Shown here one piece after another: positions 1 to 6,289 of a stretch of DNA of 7,652 nt. Both the position numbers and the translations under genes were made by a program. The stretch lies in NCBI GenBank assembly GCA_022565135.1, contig JADFKA010000079.1:1-7652 (forward strand). Direction: 5' to 3'. The first letter of the stretch is position 1. Each line of letters starts with the position of its first letter. A model generated the notes under the pieces. It had not been told where the DNA came from and searched no databases. It saw only the letters and a list, made by a program, of their open reading frames with translations. Source of the DNA: Pseudomonadota bacterium (GTDB taxonomy: Bacteria; Pseudomonadota; Gammaproteobacteria; Steroidobacterales; Woeseiaceae).

Positions 1-645
1 TTCAACGGCTCGCAGTCCGACGGCAAGATGGTCTCGCTCGCTGACGTGATCGTTCTGGGCGGGTGCGCAGCCGTCGAGCAGGCGGCGAAGAATGCCGGGC
101 ACGATGTGCAGGTTCCGTTCTCGCCGGGGCGCGCGGACGCGGTACAAGAGCAGACCGACGTGGAGTCATTTGCCGTACTTGAACCAACCGCAGACGGGTT
201 CCGCAACTATCTTGCAAACGGACACAAGCGACCGGCGGAGGAGCTGCTGGTGGATATGGCGCATAAGCTGGGGCTGACCGCTCCTGAGATGACGGTGCTC
301 GTCGGCGGCATGCGCGTCCTGAATGCCAACGTCGGGCAGTCCGAACTCGGCGTCTTCACCGAGCGGTCCGAGTCGTTGACCAATGACTTCTTCGTGAACC
401 TGCTCGACATGAATACGGAGTGGCAGGCGTCCTCAACATCCGAACACGTGTTCGAGGGATGCGATCGCGGCACGGGCGAGGTCAAGTGGACCGCCACCGC
501 CGTCGACCTCGTCTTCGGCTCGAACTCCCAGCTCCGGGCCATCGCGGAGGTCTATGCGAGTGACGACTCACAACAGGCGTTCGTGCGTGATTTCGTGGCG
601 GCTTGGGACAAGGTCATGAATCTCGATCGCTTCGACCTCGCCTGA
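1..645 (+). CDS. katG: Catalase-peroxidase KatG, C-terminal part (5' end outside window)
   Basis: The reading frame is open from the first base and gives 214 residues before the TGA at 643-645, so the true start lies upstream. KatG is a haem enzyme that removes hydrogen peroxide by catalase and peroxidase activity in the cytoplasm. The fragment matches the second, haem-free domain of KatG from memory of the family. Diagnostic stretches are VSLADVIVLGGCAA, the TDVESFAVLEP segment, APEMTVLVGG followed by RVLNAN, LTNDFFVNLLDM, VDLVFGSNSQLRA and the terminal FVAAWDKVMNLDRFD. Full-length KatG is about 720-750 residues, so roughly the last 29% is visible. The haem-site and Trp-Tyr-Met adduct residues are upstream and cannot be checked. 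The C-terminus is intact and ends at the usual place. The next gene starts about 430 bases downstream and no functional link to it is evident; katG probably marks the edge of the glycan locus. Confidence 0.97.
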   Translation, partial: FNGSQSDGKMVSLADVIVLGGCAAVEQAAKNAGHDVQVPFSPGRADAVQEQTDVESFAVLEPTADGFRNYLANGHKRPAEELLVDMAHKLGLTAPEMTVLVGGMRVLNANVGQSELGVFTERSESLTNDFFVNLLDMNTEWQASSTSEHVFEGCDRGTGEVKWTATAVDLVFGSNSQLRAIAEVYASDDSQQAFVRDFVAAWDKVMNLDRFDLA

Positions 646-748
646 TCTCTGCGAGGCGATCGCGCCGATACCTGAACCAGATTTATCAGCCCTTGCTGGA
701 ATGACCGCATTGGGCTGCGATTTCAACCGGTCGATGCAACACCTAATC

Positions 749-906
749 TCTGACACTAGAGAGGAGGATGTTGAAGAGGCGATATCGTCGGATAGTTCCT
801 ATTCAGATGGCCGGCATCAGGCCAAAGCTCAATCTGCGATACACTTCGAAGACCGATTTGTGGTGACCGATTGATGAACCGGCTCACACACAAAATTTCT
901 GACACT
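749..906. repeat. 9-bp direct repeat TCTGACACT (two copies, 149 bp apart)
   Basis: TCTGACACT occurs at 749-757 and again at 898-906. The second copy sits in an A/T-rich context, ACACAAAATTTCTGACACT (888-906). From memory this resembles the terminal sequences of some insertion sequences, particularly IS256-like elements, but no transposase remnant is nearby. It may be a decayed element end or chance. Confidence 0.25.
851..872 (+). repeat. Tandem 8-bp direct repeat GACCGATT, 14-bp period
   Basis: GACCGATT is present at 851-858 and 865-872, so the copies start 14 bases apart. Closely spaced direct repeats in a gap before an operon can be protein-binding half-sites, but the spacing is not a clean multiple of the helical turn and no regulator gene is in view. 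The repeat is certain; a function is speculative. Confidence 0.3.
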
Positions 907-1050
907 CCCGACTGCGGGTTTGGGTGCGTCGCCACTCACATCTGTCTTTGCGTCTCCACCAACTGCAACATCGCCAGACTCGTAGCTCGTCCGGCCCCCA
1001 TGATAATGTTTACTGCCTCGGAGTAGAGAATTGGACGATGAATAATTGCA

Positions 1051-1066
1051 GATCGCGCACGCGATC
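1051..1066. promoter_or_regulatory. Perfect inverted repeat GATCGCG-CA-CGCGATC upstream of glycosyltransferase
   Basis: Two perfectly complementary 7-base arms (1051-1057 and 1060-1066) are separated by CA. The repeat ends 18 bases before the ATG at 1085, inside the probable 5' leader or core promoter of the four-gene operon. The symmetry with a 2-base centre suits a dimeric repressor operator better than an RNA hairpin, whose loop would be too tight unless the inner pairs open. There is no T-run, so it is not an intrinsic terminator. Confidence 0.4.
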
Positions 1067-1084
1067 ACCCAGCATTAGTTGCCT

Positions 1085-2191
1085 ATGAAGTTGTGCTTCC
1101 TTGTTAGCGAGTACTTTCGCTGTGGCAAGTATGGGGGCTACGGTACGTCGACGCGGCTTTTGGCGACGGAACTCGCATCACGCGGATTCGACTTGACAGT
1201 GTTGACGCCGCGTCGCGGTGCGCAGCCAGCTGACGAATCCGTCGACGGTGTGCGTGTGATCGCTTACCCGGCGCATAACCTGCGTATCCTATACCGGCAC
1301 TGTCGGGCGCTCGCAGCAGATGTCTACCACTCGCACGAGCCGTCCCTGGCCGCGGTCGTGGCGCGGCGTGCGATGCCGGCGGCCAAACATATAATCACCT
1401 GCCGGGACACTCGCTTGACGCGTGACTGGCTGATCGAAATGGGGGCGTGGATCCGGGACGGCAACTATCGTACGTTACTGAGTTTTCCATACGAAAATAA
1501 TCCGTGGGTGACGCAAGCGGTCAGGGCTGCAGACGGTGTCTATTGCCCAAATTTCTTTTCACGTGCACTTGCGCAGAAAAAATACCACCTGGACAAGAAA
1601 CCTGATTTTCTGCCAAGCCCGATCCGCGTGCCGCCCCACTATGCAGACAAAGCCGCAAATCCGACCTTTTGTTACCTAGGACGCTGGGACTCGCGCAAGC
1701 GGCCAGAGCTGTTCCTGGAACTCGCGGTCGAATTTCCAAATGTCGATTTCATCGCCATCGGCAAAGCGCGGACAGACAGCTATGATCGAAAGCTGCGACA
1801 GCGATATGGGAATCTGCCAAATATCGAGCTGCCTGGTTTCATCGATCAGTTTGCGTCACCGCGGTTTTTCGAACTGTTGGCGCCATCCTGGGTGCTCGTC
1901 AATACGGCGCTGCGCGAGGGCTTGCCGCGCTCGTTCATGGAGGCGGCAGCCTGCGGCTGTGCCATCCTGAGTCGCGTTGACCCGGATAATTTTGCGTCGC
2001 GCTTCGGTTTTCGTGCGCAGCATGACAACTTTGCTGAAGGCCTGCAGTGGCTCTTAGCAAACGACCGCTGGCGAGCATTGGGCCAAGCCGCGCGCGCATA
2101 CGTTTCTGACACCTATGAAGTCGGCGCCGCGGTCGCCGCACATGTCGACGTCTACACCGCCGCTCTCAGGGCCGGGGAAGTGTCTTCATGA
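1085..2191 (+). CDS. Glycosyltransferase family 4 (GT-B fold)
   Basis: A 368-residue cytosolic or membrane-associated glycosyltransferase that would move a sugar from a nucleotide donor to a growing glycan or lipid acceptor. The N-terminal half has a Rossmann start (MKLCFLVSEYF), a glycine-rich turn (KYGGYGTSTR, about 15-24) and DVYHSHEP near 79-86. The C-terminal half begins with the donor-binding strand YLGRWDSRKRP (about 197-207). It carries an exact EX7E motif, Glu278 to Glu286 in REGLPRSFMEAAACG, typical of retaining GT4 enzymes. No signal peptide or membrane helix is seen. Start: an in-frame TAG at 1076-1078 limits the choice to TTG at 1079 or ATG at 1085. ATG is preferred because MKLCFLVS is the usual opening, although neither has a clear Shine-Dalgarno site. 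Its stop overlaps the next start as ATGA. Donor and acceptor cannot be told from sequence. Confidence 0.9.
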   Translation: MKLCFLVSEYFRCGKYGGYGTSTRLLATELASRGFDLTVLTPRRGAQPADESVDGVRVIAYPAHNLRILYRHCRALAADVYHSHEPSLAAVVARRAMPAAKHIITCRDTRLTRDWLIEMGAWIRDGNYRTLLSFPYENNPWVTQAVRAADGVYCPNFFSRALAQKKYHLDKKPDFLPSPIRVPPHYADKAANPTFCYLGRWDSRKRPELFLELAVEFPNVDFIAIGKARTDSYDRKLRQRYGNLPNIELPGFIDQFASPRFFELLAPSWVLVNTALREGLPRSFMEAAACGCAILSRVDPDNFASRFGFRAQHDNFAEGLQWLLANDRWRALGQAARAYVSDTYEVGAAVAAHVDVYTAALRAGEVSS

Positions 2192-3696
2192 AGCGTGTAC
2201 TAGTCATTGCGCTGCAGGAAGCAACTCGTGACCTGATCGACCCGTGGGTCGAACAAGGCCTGCTGCCGAATATGGCCGCGTTGATGGGGACGGGTACATG
2301 TGGCCATGTGCGCGCAGAGGCTCCATTATTCACACCCCATAGCTGGGCCAACATTCTGACCGGTGTCGATGCTGGTCAGCACGGTATCTTCGATTACTGG
2401 CAGCGCGGTGCGGACGGTGTTTTTCATGAGACTTCGACTGCGTCGCTAAATGCCCCACCGATTTGGGCGCGCCTGCGCGGCACAGGACTGCGATCGACAT
2501 ATTTGAACCTGCCGATGACATGGCCGCTCCCAGAGCTGGACGGTACAGTGGTAAGCGGTTCGCCGGGTAATGTGCTGATGCGCGAGACTTTTACATCACC
2601 AGAATTGTATGACCAGTTGATCGCCGCGCACGGTGACTACACACCCGAGGCGACAGCGCCAGGCGGACGGGCGAAACACGATTACATCACGCTCTTCGAC
2701 ATCGAAACGCCGCGCAGCGCTGAGGCATTTGATTTTCTGCTTAACGCGCAGGATTGGGATTTTGCGATGGTATACTTCATCGACGCGGCCATGGCCCAGC
2801 ATTACTTCTGGGCCGACATGGCGGCCGCCATCGATAATCCGTACCGTGATGTCGTCGCGTCTGCGTACAAGAACCTTGATACCGCGATCGGCCGCCTTGT
2901 ACGCGCGGCCGGACGCGACACAGTCGTGTTCGTAATTTCCGAGTGCGGCGCCGGTCCGATGCGCTCCGGAATCGACCTGAACCGATGGCTCGAGCAGCAA
3001 GGGCTGCTGCGGGCACGGCACGATCCGTTGCTCAGACTGAAGAATTTCGCAGACGACAAGCTACTGCCGTTCGTGAAGCGCGTACTGCCGCCGGCGCTGA
3101 AGTCGGGGCTCAGCAACTGGTCGATATCACTAAAAAACTGGGCATCCAGTTCGGGTACTCACCTCGATCTAGATTGGTCGAGTACGAGGATTTTTTCGCG
3201 CGGCAAGGAGGGCAATATATTCGTGAACCTTTCTGGTCGCGATCCGCGCGGTATCGTTCAGCCGGCCAAAGAATACAATGAACTGTTGAATTTCGTCGAA
3301 GATGCTCTACTCAAGCTCGAGGATCCGATTACCGGCGAGCCGGTCGTGTCTAGCGTGGCGCGGCCGGAGCAGCTGTATTCGGGACCCGCAATCGAGTTCG
3401 CGCCGGACCTGATTATCGACTGGTCTGATGCCGCATATATGATGACGGAACGGGGTTGCTCGAGTGGAGACGTGTTCGTGGAACGCTGGCGCAAGGGCAT
3501 GAGCTGGCCGACGACCGGGAGCCATCGCTATGATGGCGTTCTAATCGCATCCGGGCCGGGCATTCTCGCCAGGGCACAGATGGGCACGGTATCCCACTTT
3601 GATCTCTTGCCGACGTGGCTGACCCTCCTTGGACAGCCAGTTCCATCTGAACTGAAAGGACGAGTACTGGCCGAAATAATGGAGTCCCAAAATTGA
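2188..3696 (+). CDS. Alkaline phosphatase superfamily phosphodiesterase-like protein lacking key metal ligands
   Basis: 502 residues matching the type I phosphodiesterase/nucleotide pyrophosphatase branch of the AP superfamily, whose members cleave phosphate esters with two metal ions. Family landmarks are the opening VLVIALQEATRDLI, the nucleophile segment FTPHSWANILTG with Thr49, HGIFDYW (65-71), QHYFW with His205, LNRWLEQQGLL (264-274), GSHRYDGVLIASGPG with His446 and the closing HFDLLPTWLTLLGQPVP. Length is normal and there is no signal peptide, so it is probably cytoplasmic. Oddity: relative to the usual GLDGA, DxxxH and SDHG motifs, the metal-binding Asp is Gln10, the Asp four before His205 is Ala201 (an Asp sits at 199), and Asp-His is Glu252-Cys253. 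The Thr and two His remain. This suggests a pseudoenzyme or changed metal use. The ATG overlaps the upstream stop (ATGA), with GGGGAAG at 2174-2180 as ribosome site. It may act on or bind a phosphate-containing glycan intermediate; that is inference. Confidence 0.88.
   Translation: MKRVLVIALQEATRDLIDPWVEQGLLPNMAALMGTGTCGHVRAEAPLFTPHSWANILTGVDAGQHGIFDYWQRGADGVFHETSTASLNAPPIWARLRGTGLRSTYLNLPMTWPLPELDGTVVSGSPGNVLMRETFTSPELYDQLIAAHGDYTPEATAPGGRAKHDYITLFDIETPRSAEAFDFLLNAQDWDFAMVYFIDAAMAQHYFWADMAAAIDNPYRDVVASAYKNLDTAIGRLVRAAGRDTVVFVISECGAGPMRSGIDLNRWLEQQGLLRARHDPLLRLKNFADDKLLPFVKRVLPPALKSGLSNWSISLKNWASSSGTHLDLDWSSTRIFSRGKEGNIFVNLSGRDPRGIVQPAKEYNELLNFVEDALLKLEDPITGEPVVSSVARPEQLYSGPAIEFAPDLIIDWSDAAYMMTERGCSSGDVFVERWRKGMSWPTTGSHRYDGVLIASGPGILARAQMGTVSHFDLLPTWLTLLGQPVPSELKGRVLAEIMESQN
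3681..3695 (+). promoter_or_regulatory. Ribosome binding site deciding a TTG start for the aldo/keto reductase
   Basis: GGAG at 3681-3684 stands 8 bases before TTG at 3693-3695, which overlaps the preceding stop as TTGA. The next in-frame ATG at 3729 has no Shine-Dalgarno match. The site favours the TTG start and termination-reinitiation coupling. Confidence 0.6.
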
Positions 3697-4721
3697 TTGC
3701 AAAAGACGCAATCAGACCGGCGCTACGAATGCTGGGTTCGACCGGCCTTATGGTGTCGGAAATTGGCTTCGGTTGTTCTTCCTTGGGTGGGGTGCTGGAT
3801 CGCGACGGTGAGGCCGAAGGCTTGCGCACTCTGCAAATCGCGATGGACCGTGGTGTCAACCTTTTTGATACCGCAGACGCGTACAGTATGGGACGAAGTG
3901 AAGAATTGCTCGGTCGGGCCATTCGCGGGCGTCGCGACCAGGTTATTATTGCGACGAAGGGTGGCTCGCGCTTTACGCCGGCTTGGAAAAGCGTCGTCGA
4001 TTCGCGCTCGCTACTCGTGCCGTTTCGCAAAGCGCTAAAACCATTCAAGCGCTACTTCAATCTGCTGCGTCACACACAGAAACAATACGACTACTCACCA
4101 ACCCATTTGCGCAACGCGCTCGAGACAAGCCTGAAGCGACTTGGAACGGACTACATCGATCTTTACCAGCTTTACAACCCAACACAGCAAGAACTCGAAG
4201 CTGGCCAGTTCGTTGATGTGCTTGAGCGATTCAAGCGGGAAGGCAAAATACGCTTTTACGGCATTTCGTGCCGTAACGCCAACGACGCGTTGATATGCCT
4301 GAAGTACCCGGGCGTGTCTGCCATACAGATCGTCGTCTCGTTAGCCGATCAGGAGGCGCTTGGTGGCGTCCTAATACAAGCCGCCGCCAAGGGTATCGGT
4401 GTGATTGCGCGTGAGCCTTTAGCGCAGGGATTCTTGACCGCAGACACCGGACGCACACTGGCGGAGGAATCGGCACGCAGCCGCGGCGAGATTCGCTCGC
4501 GTGAGCGGCGCTCGAAGCAATTCGAATTCTTGGTGCGTTCTGATCGCAGCCTGGCACAGGCGGCGATACAGTTTGTTCTACAGGTGCACGGTGTCAGTAC
4601 CGTGATCCCCGGCATGATCTCACAGGAACAGATCGACGAAAATCTGGGCGCGCTGAGGGCCGCGCAATTGAGTGTGAGCGAGCTAAGGCAGATTGCCGAG
4701 ACAGCACGTGACACCGCGTAA
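3693..4721 (+). CDS. Aldo/keto reductase family protein (catalytic His replaced by Tyr)
   Basis: 342 residues with the (beta/alpha)8 aldo/keto reductase pattern, soluble NAD(P)H-dependent oxidoreductases that reduce carbonyls of sugars and other compounds. Visible signatures are LGSTGLMVSEIGFGCSSLGG (14-33), VNLFDTADAYSMGRSEELLG with Asp59 and Tyr64, VIIATKGG with Lys89, LGTDYIDLYQL (150-160), KIRFYGIS (185-192) and the cofactor-side VIPGMISQEQIDENLGA (304-320). The active-site tetrad is normally Asp-Tyr-Lys-His with His in an LHxP-like context; here that position is Tyr161 (YQLYNP, codon TAC at 4173). The first three tetrad residues are intact. The His is known to be variable in some family members, so activity may be altered, not absent. 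Start TTG 3693 is chosen over ATG 3729 on the basis of GGAG spacing and stop overlap. It lies third in a coupled operon, so a sugar or lipid-precursor carbonyl is a reasonable but unproven substrate. Confidence 0.88.
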   Translation: MIAKDAIRPALRMLGSTGLMVSEIGFGCSSLGGVLDRDGEAEGLRTLQIAMDRGVNLFDTADAYSMGRSEELLGRAIRGRRDQVIIATKGGSRFTPAWKSVVDSRSLLVPFRKALKPFKRYFNLLRHTQKQYDYSPTHLRNALETSLKRLGTDYIDLYQLYNPTQQELEAGQFVDVLERFKREGKIRFYGISCRNANDALICLKYPGVSAIQIVVSLADQEALGGVLIQAAAKGIGVIAREPLAQGFLTADTGRTLAEESARSRGEIRSRERRSKQFEFLVRSDRSLAQAAIQFVLQVHGVSTVIPGMISQEQIDENLGALRAAQLSVSELRQIAETARDTA

Positions 4722-5676
4722 CTGGCACTGCGCTAACGCGCTGCGGCTGGTCATTACGATCGTGACGTTTGGGCTGATCCTGTGGTGGGTGGGCCCGCGA
4801 GAACTCGTTGCAGCTTTTTCAAATGTGCTGTGGTTCTGGTTAGCAGTTCGGGTAGTTCCGTATGCTGGTAGCCTGTGGATTCAAGCACGGCGTTGGCAAA
4901 TGTTTCTCAGTCTCGAGGACATTACGACCGAAACGTACCGCCTGTTCCGCCGTATTTGGATGTCACGGTTCTTCGCCAACATGCTGCCAGGTTCGATCGG
5001 AGGTGATATTTTTCGCGTCATCGAGTCTCGTGACTTCAGCAACAGCAAGATGGCAGTCGCGCGCAGCGTCCTCCTGGACCGTGTCGTTGCGCTTGTCAGC
5101 CTCGGCTTATACACGTCAATCGCGTGTCTGGCATGGGCCTGGAAGAGCATGTGGCTTATCCTTGGTCTGGTTGCAGTTGTCGGGCTGGTCTGTTCGGTGA
5201 TCGCGTTGCTTCTTTTGGCGACTAATTGGCCAAGCCACATAATGGAGCGGTGTGTTGAGAAACTGCACGAAGGACGAGTGCGAGAGTTTTTTTCTCAGCT
5301 TGCCAGCAGCCTGCGAAAGCTTGCGGGTCACCGCAGCCTACTAATACGGGCCGCCTTGATCACAATCCTTTTCAACGTGACTTGGGCGATTAGCAGCTAT
5401 TGTGGTTTTCTCGCTCTTGATTTGACTATTTCACCGCTTCTGGTCATTACTCTGATTCCGGTTGTCTACGCCGTAACGGCAGTGCCAATTTCGATCAATG
5501 GGCTTGGTGTGGTCGAAGGCGTGTTCGTACTTGTGTTTGTAGCCGGCGGACTGCAACCGGCCGAGGCTGCTGCGGTCGCTATTCTACTGCGTGTGACAGG
5601 GATACTATTGAGTGGCTTCGGCGGCTTGCTGTACCTTTTCGAGAGGCGCGAGATGGGTCGTGTGCCTATTCGTTAG
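4708..5676 (+). CDS. Flippase-like integral membrane protein (LPG synthase TM / UPF0104 family)
   Basis: About 322 residues and very hydrophobic. I count seven to eight likely membrane segments: LRLVITIVTFGLILWWVG, LWFWLAVRVVPYAGSLWI, the stretch after LLDRVVALVSLGL, WLILGLVAVVGLVCSVIALL, LITILFNVTWAISSYCGF, LLVITLIPVVYAVTAVPI, the GVFVLVF segment and AVAILLRVTGILLSGFGG. Family marks are ARRWQMFL, NMLPGSIGGDIFRV, LLDRVVAL and VPISINGLGVVEG, as in the transmembrane domain of lysylphosphatidylglycerol synthases and UPF0104 proteins. The catalytic aminoacyl-transfer domain of MprF is absent. Stand-alone members often occur in glycan and hopanoid loci; transport or lipid-substrate handling is suspected for the family, but the activity is not settled here. 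Start is uncertain: GTG 4708 (14-nt overlap with the reductase, used here) or TTG 4693 (29-nt overlap, adds MPRQH), neither with a decisive ribosome site. It is the last gene of the coupled operon and overlaps the convergent gene by 11 bases. Confidence 0.85.
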   Translation: MTPRNWHCANALRLVITIVTFGLILWWVGPRELVAAFSNVLWFWLAVRVVPYAGSLWIQARRWQMFLSLEDITTETYRLFRRIWMSRFFANMLPGSIGGDIFRVIESRDFSNSKMAVARSVLLDRVVALVSLGLYTSIACLAWAWKSMWLILGLVAVVGLVCSVIALLLLATNWPSHIMERCVEKLHEGRVREFFSQLASSLRKLAGHRSLLIRAALITILFNVTWAISSYCGFLALDLTISPLLVITLIPVVYAVTAVPISINGLGVVEGVFVLVFVAGGLQPAEAAAVAILLRVTGILLSGFGGLLYLFERREMGRVPIR

Positions 5677-6202
5677 ACGATAGTTCTGCGATCAACATCC
5701 TGCTGCGCGCCGCGGAGACAGCCACCCCAAGCTGCGCCTGATCGAATCTGAATTCGCGAATGCGGCGACGGAAATGTCTGGCTAGGTGCGCGATGTAGTT
5801 CCCGGTGATTTCTGCGAGAGCCTGATCAATTTGTGCTTCGATCGAATCCGTCGAAAAGTCATTGCGTTCGTTACCCGGAAAGGTCGATAGGCAGGGCAGC
5901 GAGTGGTAGTGACCGTGATCACCGCCGAAACAGTCGAAACGTAGGATTTCATTTTCGAAAACATACAAAGATACTCCCGGGCCGATGTCCGTGCCGTAAC
6001 GCTTGAAGTAGACCGCAAGGTAGCTATCCGGTTGGATGGGAATCAGTTCTAAATCGTCGATCGGCCGGTTGAAGGGTCCGGTATCAAGGTCCAGGCTGGA
6101 CGCGATCTTGCGCCGCATAAACCGAGGCAATAGCGCGTTGAACAACCTCTTGCTGAGGTTAAACGCAAATATGTAACGTAGGATTCGTCGGAACAACATC
6201 AT
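5666..6202 (-). CDS. Hypothetical protein of unknown function with GGDHGHYH motif
   Basis: 178 residues, family not recognised. The frame has codon use that looks coding, a double ATG start (6202 or 6199) and no competing frame of comparable length on the + strand. The N-terminus is basic and partly hydrophobic (FRRILRYIFAFNLSKRLFNALLPRFMRRK, 4-32), suggesting an amphipathic membrane-contacting helix and not a cleavable signal. The middle is beta-rich: DLELIPIQ, SYLAVYFKRYG, GVSLYVFENEILRFDCF (77-92). It is followed by GGDHGHYH (93-100), a His/Asp cluster that could bind metal. The C-terminal 60 residues are helical and charged, with IDQALAEITGNYIAHLARHFRRRI. It is read against its neighbours, its end overlaps the flippase gene tail to tail, and it may share the divergent region 6203-6289. 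No good Shine-Dalgarno site was found. Function unknown; an accessory role in the glycan locus or an unrelated inserted gene are both possible. Confidence 0.72.
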   Translation of the reverse strand: MMLFRRILRYIFAFNLSKRLFNALLPRFMRRKIASSLDLDTGPFNRPIDDLELIPIQPDSYLAVYFKRYGTDIGPGVSLYVFENEILRFDCFGGDHGHYHSLPCLSTFPGNERNDFSTDSIEAQIDQALAEITGNYIAHLARHFRRRIREFRFDQAQLGVAVSAARSRMLIAELSSNE

Positions 6203-6207
6203 AGTTT

Positions 6208-6234
6208 TTGACTAGCAGATCCCGTCGTTATACA
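6208..6234 (+). promoter_or_regulatory. Candidate sigma70-type promoter for the second glycosyltransferase
   Basis: TTGACT at 6208-6213 and TATACA at 6229-6234 are separated by 15 bases, close to consensus boxes but with a short spacer. Transcription would start near 6241, about 50 bases before the ATG at 6290. The region also holds the reverse-strand box TATAAC (6232-6227), which could serve the opposite gene and would overlap this promoter. An alternative + strand -10 is TATATA at 6247-6252. Confidence 0.42.
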
Positions 6235-6279
6235 CACTGCTCCTACTATATATCATGGCCTCGAAAATACGGTTAGAAG

Positions 6280-6289
6280 AAGGCGCGGT
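6280..6289 (+). promoter_or_regulatory. Ribosome binding site for the second glycosyltransferase
   Basis: AAGG at 6280-6283, at the end of a purine-rich AGAAGAAGG run, is 6 bases before ATG 6290. A second possible start, ATG 6323, has AGGA at 6310-6313 at 9 bases. Both are usable; the first is slightly better placed. Confidence 0.55.

Larger units (their letters stand above)
646..1084. other. Gene-poor intergenic region between katG and the glycan operon
   Basis: About 430 bases with no convincing gene. Short minus-strand open frames here resemble no known protein and were not called. The region contains a short GGCG/CGCC hairpin at 655-666 just after katG, too weak and lacking a T-run to call a terminator. 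It also has an 8-base direct repeat GACCGATT at 851-858 and 865-872, a 9-base repeat TCTGACACT at 749-757 and 898-906, and a perfect inverted repeat at 1051-1066. A GATAAT box at 1002-1007 could be a -10 element, but no good -35 lies 16-18 bases upstream. The operon promoter must lie somewhere here, or the operon is read through from katG; the sequence does not decide. Confidence 0.6.

Noticed and set aside
656..663. GCGATCGC octamer (cyanobacterial HIP1-like)
   Set aside because: A single copy of an 8-base palindrome is expected by chance; no repeated pattern and the genes do not look cyanobacterial.
655..666. Short hairpin after katG as a terminator
   Set aside because: Only four base pairs and no following T-run.
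568..756. Minus-strand 62-residue open frame overlapping the end of katG
   Set aside because: Overlaps an established gene and shows no coding character of its own.
907..918. CCCG-ACTG-CGGG hairpin followed by TTTGGG as a terminator
   Set aside because: Stem of four pairs and an interrupted T-run; too weak to call.
829..1068. Minus-strand 79-residue open frame in the katG-operon gap
   Set aside because: No recognisable protein features, no ribosome site and no supporting context; likely chance in GC-rich DNA.
3177..3281. Possible frameshift in the AP-like gene, because another + frame is open at 2943-3281
   Set aside because: The main frame is continuous from 2188 to 3696 with family motifs on both sides; the other frame is a shadow.
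3413..4048. Long minus-strand open frame (211 codons) across the AP-like/reductase junction
   Set aside because: Lies antisense to two well-supported genes; composition (Ser/Arg/Pro-rich) is typical of a shadow frame.
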